DNA of 64,000 bases, from the NCBI GenBank assembly GCA_018127085.1, contig CM030726.1, positions 372,001 to 436,000 on the forward strand, written 5' to 3'. The translations under genes and the position numbers were made by a program. This document shows, piece after piece, positions 37,128 through 47,581 of this stretch. Under the pieces are notes generated by a model. That model saw only the letters and a program-made list of their open reading frames with translations. It had not been told where the DNA came from and did not search any database. Position 1 is the first letter of the stretch, and each line of letters begins with the position of its first letter. This DNA is from Pneumocystis sp. 'macacae'. Lineage: Eukaryota > Ascomycota > Pneumocystomycetes > Pneumocystales > Pneumocystaceae.

Positions 37128-38264
37128 TTACGTTGGTATTTCAGGATGTACTTGTTTTTCATTTTTAGATGTTTCCTCTGGCTCTAGATTTTCTTCAAGT
37201 ATATTTAAATTATCTTTATTTTCTTTTGTATCTTTCATATCTTGTTTTATGTTTCCATTCCATGTCCCACAGTTTATGCAAATATATTTAATTGATTCCC
37301 ATTTTTCCCCATATAGGGCTAAACCGTTATGAATTCCACAGTTTTTGCATATTAAAGCATATCTATTTTCAGGAGATGTTTCATCAGGACCAATGATAAA
37401 ATTTAAAATTCGGGAAATAAAAGAATTATCTTGAGAAGACTTGAAATAAGTATCAACAGGAAATGATGTATTAGATATCATAGGAAAGGATTCACTAAAA
37501 GAACTATTTGTATTGTTATCATTAATGCGTCTTAATCGAAGATTAGAAGTTTGATTTTGCTGGTTTGAATTTTGAAAAGTAGATCGTAATGGAGAATCAA
37601 GAATCGAAGATAAATACTTATGTTTTGGTGTTTTTTTTTCTGAATCACTAAGTTCGAGTAAAGATATATTAGATTTCTCCGGTGTATTTTTTTGAGAATT
37701 TGAATATCTATCAATTAATGATTGTGTTGAATAAAAATTTGTTTTAGTTTTAAGTTCTTCTACTTTTTCACGTTGTTTTGTTCTTAGGTGTTCTAAACTT
37801 GATTCTGAAACATATTTATTAATAAAATTTTAAATTTATATCTTTTTACCTTCTGAAGAAATCATTTTTGTGTAATAAATGGTAAAAATTATTCGTCCAA
37901 AATAAATGCTAGAATAAGATAAATAATATTTAAGGACGATTAATGTAATCACCCAAAAAGAGAGATAATAAGAATAGAAAATCTTAAAAGCCATTTTTCA
38001 ATATTTTGTGTTTTTCGCATATAAAATAAAATCCATATTAAGAAATAAATAAGATATAGAATTGTGCAATATAAAGTAAAAAGCCTTTTTACACGTACGG
38101 AACGGAGTCTAAATGTGGATAAACGGGATTCACGATGATTTATCTCCATTGCTAGTCGCGAAAGAATACGTTCATATGAGTTTGTTGAATCCTGCTAAAG
38201 ATTAACATTTTCTCTTTTTAAAAATATTATATACTTTCTTGAACCAATTCCATATATACTTCAT
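37128..38264 (-). CDS. LNP1: Lunapark, ER three-way-junction protein
   Basis: Four exons (38264-38235, 38191-37953, 37908-37850, 37804-37128) give 334 residues. It starts MKYIWNWFKK like other lunaparks (a myristoylation-type Gly is not present here). Two closely spaced membrane segments follow (LFTLYCTILYLIYFLIWILF and LLRFSILIISLFGIYFGRII) and a coiled coil (SSLEHLRTKQREKVEELK). The C-terminal zinc ribbon is YALICKNCGIHNGL...KYICINCGTWN (four Cys). Lunapark stabilises tubular ER junctions and counteracts Sey1/atlastin. A GTGATT donor at 37952 is unusual but keeps frame and gives a normal second span. Confidence 0.92.
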
Positions 38265-39012
38265 ATTTTGTATATCATATACCAGACGTCTTAAATGATT
38301 TAAAATAAAAGTGATAAAGAAAAATTTCAAATAAGTTTTAAATTGTGAAAAGTTGCTATTATAGAACGAACATTTTATACGCGACGAATTATTTAAAATT
38401 TAATATGTAATAAAGCTATGAATTTGTTATGATTTTTGTTTTTAAATTTTTTAAGGATTTTTATTTTGTTAGATTTTTGTGCAATTTTTACTTAGATGAA
38501 ATTTTATGTAGTTTTTTATATAGTTTATTGTTTTATTTGTATCAAAATCTCTAAAAGATAAAGAAATATTATTGTTATTATGAACTAAATGTTATTTTAT
38601 TTACTGTTTCAAAAATAGATATTTTATTAAGTTTAAATTTTTTATAGTCTTGATAGTTTTTTTGATACAAGTATTAACATTAAAAATAGATGAGAAAACA
38701 GATGATTTACAAAAAAAAATTGAAATAATAATGATTTTTTAGAATTTTAATTTTCATAATATTAAATTATAAAAATATTGTCTATTACTAAATTTATATT
38801 CTAAAATTGAATTGAGTAGAAATATATAAATTAAATAAAAAAGTTATTTTAAAAAACGAGTATAATATGATAGCACTGATTATAAATAATGATTATACTA
38901 TATAAATGAAGTTATAATGAACATTAAAATAAAAATTTAACATTGAAGAAATTTAATAGTCAGTAGATAATTGAAAAAATGTAGGCCTTATAAAAAAAAG
39001 AGAAAAAGATAC
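38265..39012. other. AT-rich gene-free stretch between YPT2 and LNP1
   Basis: About 750 bp with no coding frame and no C/D box pair. Promoter of LNP1 must lie at its left end and the 3' end of YPT2 at its right. Nothing else seen. Confidence 0.5.
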
Positions 39013-40084
39013 TTAACAACAATTCCCTCTGGAAATGTTGTTTTTTTTATTTAATTGAATACTGGTCATTCCTAAAACATTACTTCCCTGTTGGACATCT
39101 ATTAATCGTTTTTTGATTTCTCTAAATAGATAAGATTATAAATAAGAAAAGAGGAGCATACCGAGAAAGAACGAAAAACGCTTTATCTACGTTTATATTT
39201 GATTTTGCACTTGCTTCTAAAAATAACATTCCATACTCTTCGGCAAGATTCTGTCCTTGTTCTGGTGAAATGACTCTTCGTTCTTCCCAGTCACATTTGT
39301 TTCCAACAAGAATTTTATTTACATCTTCAGCGGCATATTGTTGGATATTTGAAACCCATGATCTAACATCTATAAAAATTAATAAAATAAATATAAAAAA
39401 ACTAAAAACGAACTATTAAAGGATTTTTCATCAGTCACATCATAAACGAGCAAAATCCCCATAGCGCCACGGTAATAGGCTAGGATTAGCATCAATATCT
39501 ATTAATTAAAAGGTATCGAAGAAACCTGTTGTGATTGTTCGGAAACGTTCCTGTCCTAGTATTATTAATTTCTACAGAATACAAACACTCTTTTGGAACA
39601 AAGTGTGCTTACCAGCAGTATCCCATATTTGTAACTTTATTCGTTTTCCATCAAGTTCAATGGTTCGAATTTTAAAATCAATACCGATAGTTGTAATAAA
39701 GCTTGGCGTAAAAGAGTCTTCACTAAATCTAAGGAGAAGACATGATTTTCCAACGCCTAAGTTAGAAAAAAATGTTAAGATTTTATTTTAAAGAAAAAAA
39801 TAATATATATAATTAAATTTCCAAAAATTTTATCAGGTATTGTTATAAAAGGAAAAATTGTGTTTGAAAAAACATACCACTATCTCCAATAAGAAGCAAC
39901 TATAAAACGTGTTGAATTAGTCTTTCTTCTTTATAAAAAAATGTATTTTTATTTATTTAGTTATTATTAATAATATATATTATTGCACATTTAGTGTAAA
40001 TAGATGTGTTATTTTTTGTAGATCTTTCAAAAAAAAACATACCTTTATTAAATAATCATAGTTTCTTGTTTGCAAATTATTCAT
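39013..40084 (-). CDS. YPT2: Rab GTPase of the Sec4/Ypt2/Rab8 group
   Basis: Seven exons give about 206 residues: [15 protein letters not shown]1 [18 protein letters not shown], effector loop [15 protein letters not shown]3 [35 protein letters not shown]4 LVGNKCD, G5 LEASAKSN and a C-terminal Cys-Cys (RGNCC) for double geranylgeranylation. The [20 protein letters not shown] stretch is the Rab8/Sec4 signature. The protein drives docking of secretory vesicles at the plasma membrane. This window also encodes a Gyp5-like GAP, a class known to act on Sec4-type Rabs, and the alpha subunit of the enzyme that prenylates such Rabs. The first exon is only 42 nt, followed by two longer introns of about 150 nt each. 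Confidence 0.96.
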
Positions 40085-40379
40085 AATGTATATTTTTTTT
40101 TCTATTTTCTATACTTTTTTTTTTTAATAAATCTTAAATATTTATTTGAAGGTCCGTTTTCAAGTTAAAAAAAAGTTGAAAAAATGAAAAAAAAGATAAA
40201 ATATGAAATTTTCCATAAGTTTAGCGTAAATGTACATATACAATTATATTTTTAAAGGAATCTTATAATATGATTTAAAATATATAATTATTTATTCTGA
40301 ATATTTGTATTTTTAAGATCATAAAAATCTTTAAGATAACTTGTATATATATTTTCAAGAATAGATGTATTTAAATAAA
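40085..40379. other. Upstream region of YPT2
   Basis: AT-rich 5' flank of YPT2 with poly-T and poly-A runs. No coding signal. Confidence 0.4.
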
Positions 40380-40910
40380 GGACTTGAATTTTATATAGGA
40401 AAAAGTTTTAATTATGATAAAGAAAAATTTCACGGTTACTATTTAAAGGATTTGGTATTTTCTGTCTTATGTTAAAAGATATTTTGTTATTATGAATTCA
40501 ATTGGTATTTTTATATTTTTTTGAATAAGTAGGATTATTTATAGAAAAGTTACCTATTTCTTTAAGAATTCGTTCATCACTTATAATTTTTTTATCTGGG
40601 AACAATTTTACTTTTCTTGTTATGTATTAACAAGTTCTTTTAATAATAATTGTTTTTGTAAGAGTTTTTTGAAATTTCAATGATTTTTTGAGAAATGGCT
40701 TTTTTAAATGACATAAATTGATAAATATTTGAATAAAAAACTGGAATTGAAGACTAATATAGAATAAATATAAATGGATGACTATAATGATATGATGATG
40801 ATTTATATTGGATTCGAGTAATATCGGTTATTATGTAATTTAGAAAATCCGTATTAGAATTTAGTAAGTGAACGTATTTTATGTCTATGTATTTTTAATA
40901 AAGTTTAATA
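40380..40910 (-). pseudogene. Decayed protein-coding gene of unknown family
   Basis: Read on the minus strand, three blocks look like protein. Block 1 is YVHLLNSNTDFLNYIITDI then TRIQYKSSSYHYSHPFIFIL, from about 40905. It is interrupted by TAG at 40754-40756 and continues in the same frame as SSIPVFYSNIYQFMSFKKAI then SQKIIEISKNSYK up to TAA at 40640-40642. A neighbouring frame then reads LLLKELVNT, and a third frame RKVKLFPDKKIISDERILKE then IGNFSINNPTY up to TGA at 40498-40500. No GT-AG introns remove the stops, so a degraded gene fits better than a spliced one. I recognise no family. Sequencing error at several points is a less likely alternative. Confidence 0.45.
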
Positions 40911-41755
40911 GAATCTAAATTTTTTTCATTATAGTTTATTTGAGTTAAAATCTAATGTTATTTATTGATAATTTATAGCTATATTCTGTGTTTTTTTAAT
41001 TTTAAATATATTTTTTGCTTTTTTAGAATTCTATTATGTATATGTAAGATTAAAACAATAATAGATGTTATCCTTTATGTATAAGTATATTGTATTAGAA
41101 AATGCTATATGAGAAACGATTTATTTTAAGATTTTTAAAAAAATATTATTTTCTGGAATACTGAATATTAATACATAGGGAAATAAATATATAGCAATGA
41201 TATGATTTTTAAATTATATTTGATTTGACAAATAAATGTTGATTTAAAAAAAAAAAAAAAAACGATAAATCTTGAATGTTTGAATTTTGGTTTAATATAT
41301 AAATCTTTTTGAAATAATTAATGTATTTAAAAAGGAATTTTATGGCATGTTTATTATATGTTGATTGTACAAAATAATAATATTAATTTATATTACGCTT
41401 TTTTTTTTGAAATTTATTATAATAGTTAAGTATTTTATATGTTTATTTTTTCTTTGAAAATGTTTAGATTTTATCTGTTTTTTTTGAATTTTATGTTATT
41501 AATTTTAATAATATTAAATTTAGAACGTAGACTTTTTAGTGTTTTGATTGTAAAATTTAAGCTTTAAGATTAATAATTTTAAAATATGATAGTTTTTATG
41601 TTATTTTCAAGTTTTTTGGAAGGAAAATTGGATAATTTCTATGTATATTATGATACTTTAAAGGTTGGATTTTGTTTTTATTCTTTTATTCATATAATTT
41701 AGGGTTTTGTCCTATAATGATTTTTTAAGTCACTGAGTTTTAAAAAAACTAATAA
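40911..41755. other. AT-rich gene-free stretch upstream of RPS6
   Basis: No coding signal on either strand. Includes a 16-nt A run near 41246 and, at its right end, the RPS6 promoter. No named element recognised. Confidence 0.45.
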
Positions 41756-42609
41756 ATGAAGGTCTGAGGAATTAGAAGAAGTTTAATAAAAAATGCTGAT
41801 AGGACCATAGTTAAATATCGCTTACCCTGCAAATGGGACTCAAAAGCTTATCGACATTGATGATGAACGGAAACTGTATGTTATAGTTTTTAAGAAATTT
41901 AAAATAATCTTTTTTTGTAGTCGAGTATTCATGGAAAAACGCATGGGTCAGGAAGTACCTGGTGATTCTGTAGATGATCAATTTAAGGGATACATATTCA
42001 AAATTACTGGTGGGAACGATAAACAGGGGTTTCCAATGAAACAAGGCGTTCTTCTTTCATCAAGGGTTCGTCTTTTGTTATCAAAAGGCCATTCTTGTTA
42101 TAGGCCCCGGCGTGATGGTGAGCGGTCAAGGAAGAGTGTTCGTGGCTGTATTGTTGCAAATGATCTTTCTGTTTTAAGTTTGGTTATTGTAAAGCAAGGG
42201 GAAAACGATATTCCAGGATTAACTGATATTGCAAATCCTAAAAGACTTGGACCTAAAAGGGCATCTAAGATTCGGCGTTTTTTTAATTTAAGTAAGGAGG
42301 ATGATGTTCGGAAGTTTGTTATTCGTCGTGATATTATTTGTAAAAATGAGGGTAGGAAACCTTATACAAAAGCACCTAAAATTCAACGTCTTGTAACGTA
42401 TGTTTTTTTGATTTTGTTTATTTTGTTTCTTATATATTTATAGGCCTGTGATGCTTCAAAGAAAAAGAAGACGTCTTAGGTTGAAACGGGAGATTGCTGA
42501 AAAACAGAGACAAGCAGCTACTGAATATACCTTGCTTCTTAGTAAGTATATTTCTGAGAAAAAGGCTAGAAAAGCGGAAGTTAAGAAAAGACGTAGTTTA
42601 AAAAAGTAG
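41756..42609 (+). CDS. RPS6: 40S ribosomal protein S6 (eS6)
   Basis: Four exons (41756-41761, 41811-41875, 41921-42397, 42444-42609) give 237 residues. The first exon is only ATGAAG, as in yeast RPS6 genes, where the intron also follows codon 2. Conserved blocks: [97 protein letters not shown] and the basic helix [20 protein letters not shown]. The tail ends KKRRSLKK, with the arginine-rich serine context of the TORC1-responsive phosphosites (RRSLKK). Part of the small ribosomal subunit. Confidence 0.97.
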
Positions 42610-42810
42610 TTTAAGAATAGCTTAATATATTTTTTTATATTCTCTAATCTGTCTTATTTTTTTATATTACGGATTTTTTTGAATTTATTGTTTTTAGCTT
42701 GTTTTTTAGTATTTGAGGATTTTGTTAGCAAAACAGTTGTAAGAGAGTCTTTTAGATTAAGTTTTGTATTTGTATTTGTTTGTTATTATAATTTATCTAG
42801 ATTTTTTTTT

Positions 42811-44171
42811 ATGATTTCAAATTCAATTAAAATTTTTTCTGGTTTACTTATTTTTTTTTTTAATTTTTGTTTACATTAAATAGGAAATAGTCATCCTGAG
42901 TTAGCAGAAAAGGTTGCAAGAAGGTTAGAATGTGTTTTTAAAGAACATATTTTGACTCGTTTTATTATAGAATTGGTATTACACTTGGTAAAACAAATGT
43001 TATAAAATATTCAAATCATGAAATGGCGATATCAATAGGTAATTGCATGATGTATAAGGTGTTATTGTTTTTCATTGTTTATTAAAAAGGTGAATCTGTA
43101 AGAGATGAAGATGTTTTTATTATTCAAACAGGATGTGACTCTATTAATGATCATCTAATGGAATTACTTATTATGATTAATGCTTGCAAAACTGCATCTG
43201 CTCGTAGAGTATATTTTAAATTGATGTATATTTTTATGATTATAATAATGTTTTTAGATTACGGCTGTTATACCATGTTTTCCTTACTCAAGACAAGATA
43301 AAAAAGATAAAAGTCGAGCACCTATAACTGCAAAATTAGTTGCTAATATGCTTCAAACAGTCGGGTGTAATCATATAATTGTATATAATATTTTTTTATT
43401 TCTTTAATTAATTTTTATAGACTATGGATCTTCATGCTTCTCAAATTCAAGGATTTTTTGATGTTCCTGTTGATAAGTATGTTTTTCTTAAAAAAGTGAT
43501 AGTTAACATTTATTTTTGTAGTGTAAAACAGTATTATGTAATTTATGTTTTAGCTTATTTAATTAGCTTTTTGCTGAACCGTCAATGCTTAAATATATTC
43601 AAGAAACAGTTGATTATAAGAATGCTGTAATTGTTTCTCCCGATGCGGGAGGTGCAAAGAGGTATAATATTTTGTTTAAAGAGTTTTGTTTTATAGTTTT
43701 TAGGGCTACTGCTATTGCTGATCGTCTTGATCTTGATTTTGCACTTATTCATAAAGAGAGACAAAAGGTAAATGAAGTTTCAAGAATGGTTTTAGTTGGA
43801 GATGTTAAAGGAAAAGTGGCTATTCTTGTTGATGATATGGTAGATACTTGTGGAACATTATCTCATGCTGCTGAAACTCTTATGAATAATGGTGCTTTAT
43901 CTGTTTTGGCAGTAGTTACGCATGGGATTTTAAGTGGAAATGCTATTCGGTATATAAATGAAAGCCAGTTAGAAAAAGTAGTAGTTACAAATACAATTCC
44001 TCACGACGATAAAAAGGCTATATGTACTAAGTTAGAAACCATAGATATTGCGCCAGTATTAGCAGAATGTATTCGTCGAATACATTATGGTGAAAGGTGA
44101 GTCATAATACTTTTTTAATTTTATTTAAAAATACTAGTGTTTCTGTTTTATTTACACAAGCCCCTTCATAA
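42811..44171 (+). CDS. PRS: Ribose-phosphate pyrophosphokinase (PRPP synthetase)
   Basis: Spliced product of about 320 residues starting [20 protein letters not shown]. It contains [60 protein letters not shown], the Mg-binding [36 protein letters not shown] and the PRPP loop [14 protein letters not shown]. The last exon (44138-44171) ends [11 protein letters not shown]. It makes PRPP from ribose 5-phosphate and ATP for nucleotide, His and Trp synthesis in the cytosol. It lacks the large insertions of yeast Prs1/Prs5, so it resembles Prs2-4. One junction (about 43477-43566) fits only with a GTTTTT donor and leaves two extra residues (KY) before LFAEPS. Confidence 0.95.
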
Positions 44172-44371
44172 AATTTAGAATATAATTTATAAATATTGGA
44201 AAATAAAAAATCATTTTAATTTTTTAAGATATTTTGATATAATATTAATGATCCTAGATATTTATTGTTTTTATTGTAATAAATTGTTTAATATAAATAT
44301 ATTTGGTATTCATAGTTTTTTAAGGTTTAATACTATGGTATTGTATATTAGAAGAATTTTTTAATAGTAAC
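44172..44371. other. Convergent spacer PRS / BET4
   Basis: Two hundred AT-rich bases between two convergent 3' ends, without further features. Confidence 0.4.
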
Positions 44372-45568
44372 TTATATACTTAAGTCATTATAGCGTCCCT
44401 TTCGTAAGAAATCTATTTCTTTTAGTTTTGAGGCTATTTCCGTTAATTCATTTTTTTGGTAAATATTTAATGGATTTCCAGAAATTTTTGAAAATAATAT
44501 ATTATAGTTAATATATGCATTCATTAAATCTTTTTATATGAATTAAAAGAATAATTATTTTGAATATAAACATACGTATTTTATCTCGCTCCAGTTCCAT
44601 TAGATTTTTTATCATTTTAATCTCTTGATTAATATAATTCAGTTTAGTCGTAATATCTGATAATAGAAGAGAATTATTTAATTTAGATATATTATGTAAT
44701 AACCAATTATGATAAAGCCATACACTGGAGTTATTGGGTGATGTATAAATAATAGATTTAGTTAAAAACAGTTCTAATTAAACAAATAAATATAAAATTA
44801 ATTATATTATAATACCTTTATCAAAAAAAAAAATTCTTTTTAAATGAGTATAATATTCTTCTTCTATGACACGAGGTATCAATGTGGTTCTATAGTGAAA
44901 AGCGCTAAAATTACAAAAGTCTTTTTTAAGAATACTCGTAGTATAATCGAATTCGCTTTTTGCACATGAAATTTTATTTTGTTCTTCAATTTTAGAAATT
45001 ATATATTGTCGATAGTTCCATATATGAACTGTATATTTTATTTAGCATATAGATATATATATGGTATGTTTATTTTACAATTTTTGAGATCTTTAGTTAA
45101 TATATCATCAATAACTGTTTTTTCTTTTTCCCAAATAGGAAAAGGTGCATTTTCAAAGCACCACTTTCTATGAGACCAAATAGGGTAAACTTTTGGCTGC
45201 TTTTTTATTAATTTGTTTAAAAATTGTAGTTCATTTAAAATGATATTATGTATAGTACTTTTATCATATTTTGGATGAAGAATGATTCCATTTTTTAAAA
45301 TATTTCTTCTATAATTCCATATACTATAATTCTCACAATTTTCTTCTAAAAAGTCGGCTGTAAGAGCTAGCATTTCATAATTATAGTTCTCGCTTTTAAT
45401 CTATGTATACTTTAGTGAATTGAAAATTTAATAAATATTTACATTTTTTTGAATGTTTTTTAAAAGTAACTCTGTTTCAGAAAGAGTTCTTTTTCCTGAG
45501 GAGTTATCTTTTTCCTAAAAATAGTCATTGTTATATAATAGGAATAATATAATTTATTTAAAAACCAT
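44372..45568 (-). CDS. BET4: Rab geranylgeranyltransferase alpha subunit (Bet4)
   Basis: PFT-alpha repeats are clear: NYNYEMLALTADFLEENCEN, YSIWNYRRNILK, VYPIWSHRKWCFENAPFP, NFHIWNYRQYIISK, FCNFSAFHYRTTLIPRV and SSVWLYHNWLLH. These W-x-x-R repeats belong to prenyltransferase alpha subunits. YSIWNYRR and the HYRTTL-like repeat, plus a Bet4-type beginning, favour the Rab enzyme over farnesyltransferase. With Bet2 and the escort protein it prenylates Rab C-terminal Cys, as in the YPT2 product encoded nearby. The first exon is uncertain: the model that keeps frame uses an exon consisting of ATG alone (45566-45568) spliced to 45514 (GTTTTT donor). The beginning EKDNSSGKRTLSETELLLKN is not strongly conserved. 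Confidence 0.87.
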
Positions 45569-45574
45569 TTTATT

Positions 45575-45636
45575 AATTTTGTAAATTTTTAAGCTGAGGT
45601 TTTCGATTGTGGTCAGAATTTAAAATTTACAAAATT
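45575..45636. repeat. 15-bp perfect inverted repeat in the BET4/AMA1 divergent region
   Basis: AATTTTGTAAATTTT at 45575-45589 is matched by its exact reverse complement at 45622-45636; the pairing extends a few bases with one mismatch. The 32-nt loop is relatively GC-rich. It may be a hairpin in the BET4 leader or a dyad in the shared promoter. Confidence 0.6.
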
Positions 45637-45803
45637 GATAAAATAACGTTTTTAATAAAATTAATAAATATCTATTTTGACTTTATACATTATAGCTAGC
45701 TTTTCTTTTGTAAGGCTTTATATTCTTTAAAAGTTATACTTTACAACAGTAAATTTATTGCATATAATCCATAGAGAAATTAGCATTTGTTTTGATAAGT
45801 ACT

Positions 45804-47407
45804 ATGATACCTTCTAATACTGAAATTAGACATACTGCATCTGAAGATGTTTTTAATAGTTTAGGTTCATTGTTATCAACCTCAGTTCCTGTTCCAGAGT
45901 CAACAAAATTAATATCTTCTATTCAAACTACTCCTTCAAAAATTATTAAATCCTCACGTTCTAGTCCAGATAGATTTATCCCTACGGGCCATTCAGTAAG
46001 TACATTTCGGATGCGCTCTCCAGGTCCGAAGAAAGTCTCTACAGATAATGATAATGGGTCTCCAAGAACATCTAAGGTAATACCAAAAACTCATGAATCT
46101 CGTATTGCTGAGGCTCTTGGCTTTGATCGCTCTGCGAATGTTTTTATATATCAAAAGGTTCCTTTTCCAGCGAAGTCTAATTCTACTGATGACCAGCTGC
46201 ATTTTTCTTTTAATTTTTCAACTTCTAAAGCTATACCAAAACGTCCGGTATCAATGCAGCCTATAAAAGTTTTAGATGCACCTAATCTTCGAGATGATTT
46301 CTATACTACATTGCTTGCTTGGAGTAGTAGAGGTGACTTAGCTGTTGGACTTGCTGATAATGTTTATTTATGGAATAATACTGATGGAACAACACAAGTT
46401 CCTGAAGATTTTTCTGATCAGTTTGTCTCTTCTCTTGCTTTTTCTTATCATGGTGATATTTTGGCCATTGGTCGTGTGGATGGAATGGTTCAATTTTGGT
46501 CTAAAGGAGAATATGCTCCTCGTTTAGAATTAGCACATGCAGGCGATATAGGTTGTATGGCATGGAGACCAAAACATCCATTGCGTTCAAAGAGTAGAAA
46601 TGATCTTTTAGTTGGTGCACATAATGGGAAGATATATTATTATGAAATTGAATGGGTTAATTCTTCTGCTAATGCTCGTTTATTAAAAATTATTTCTAAT
46701 GCTCATCAAGAGCAAATTTGTGGATTAGCATGGAATATAGATGGTACTCAATTTGCTACAGGAGGGAATGATAACTTTGTTTGTTTATTTGATGCATTGC
46801 GTTTAGATAAGCCTAAAATTGTTTGGCAGCATTTTGCTGCAGTTAAAGCACTTGCATTTTGTCCATGGCAAAAATCTTTATTGGCTACTGGTAATTCTAA
46901 TATATAAAAATAATAGGAAATAAAATTTTAATAGGGGGTGGTTCTCATGATAAGCGTATACGGTTTTATCATACTCATACAGGGGCATTGATAAATATGA
47001 TAGACTGTGGGGGTCAAGTAACATCTCTTACTTGGTCACCTACTTATAGAGAGATTTGTGCTACTTTTGGCTATTCTTTTTCAGATATATCTCATAGGAT
47101 TGCAGTATATGCATGGCCAACATTAAAGCTTTTAGTTTCTATACCTGCTGGTCATCCTGAATTACGTGCTATTTATGCGGTTAATACTGTGTGTAAAAAT
47201 GAAAATGGTGAAAACGTTGGTGGTGGGACAATAGTAGTTGCAGCAAGTGATGAAACAGTGAGATTTTATAAAATGTGGGAAGATGAAAGAGGTTCTATAG
47301 CAAGTGGTGGTGGTGGAAGGGCAGTACGATGGGAAGGTGTATTTGGCAGTGATATTGTTGAATTGGTTGAAGGAATTGACAGGGAAGGAAATGAGAAAAT
47401 TCGATAA
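45804..47407 (+). CDS. AMA1: APC/C activator of the Cdc20/Fizzy family, meiosis-specific Ama1/Mfr1 type
   Basis: Two exons (45804-46890, 46935-47407) give 519 residues. The C-box is DRFIPTG (residues about 56-62). PIKVLDAPNLRDDFYTTLLA opens the seven-blade WD40 propeller, and the chain ends in Ile-Arg (EKIR), the tail that docks on TPR subunits of the APC/C. The blades read ICGLAWNIDGTQFATGGNDN, VKALAFCPWQKSLLATGGGS, QVTSLTWSPTYREICATFGY and TIVVAASDETVRFYKMWED. The AWxxDGxxFATGGNDN plus CATFGY pattern and the IAVYAWPTLK blade agree better with Ama1/Mfr1 than with Cdc20/Slp1 or Cdh1. Ama1 targets mitotic regulators for degradation late in meiosis and in sporulation. A role as Cdh1 homolog cannot be excluded by sequence alone. 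Confidence 0.85.
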
Positions 47408-47581
47408 TGTTTATATTGTTAATTTACATTATGATAATGAGGAGCTATATCCGTATACTGATAAGAAATGAAGTATGTTGTTTACATACATGGCAGTTTA
47501 CTTTATTAAGGTTACTTCATGTGCATATTAATGTTTTGTCTTTATTATTTAATGTTCTAATAATTATGTTATTTTTATTTA

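Noticed and set aside
37950..37960. Apparent frameshift in lunapark between the two membrane segments
   Set aside because: A 44-nt GTGATT...TTCTAG intron (37909-37952) joins both parts in frame, so no frameshift is needed.
40792..40860. Plus-strand ATGATGA resembling a snoRNA C box
   Set aside because: No CTGA within a suitable distance and no recognised rRNA match; the sequence is antisense to the pseudogene relic.
42679..42879. 66-codon frame upstream of PRS
   Set aside because: Phe-rich translation of T-rich DNA; the true PRS first exon lies in another frame at 42811.
45601..45625. Possible C/D or H/ACA RNA in the loop of the inverted repeat
   Set aside because: A CTGA-like sequence occurs but there is no C box and no ANANNA/ACA arrangement.
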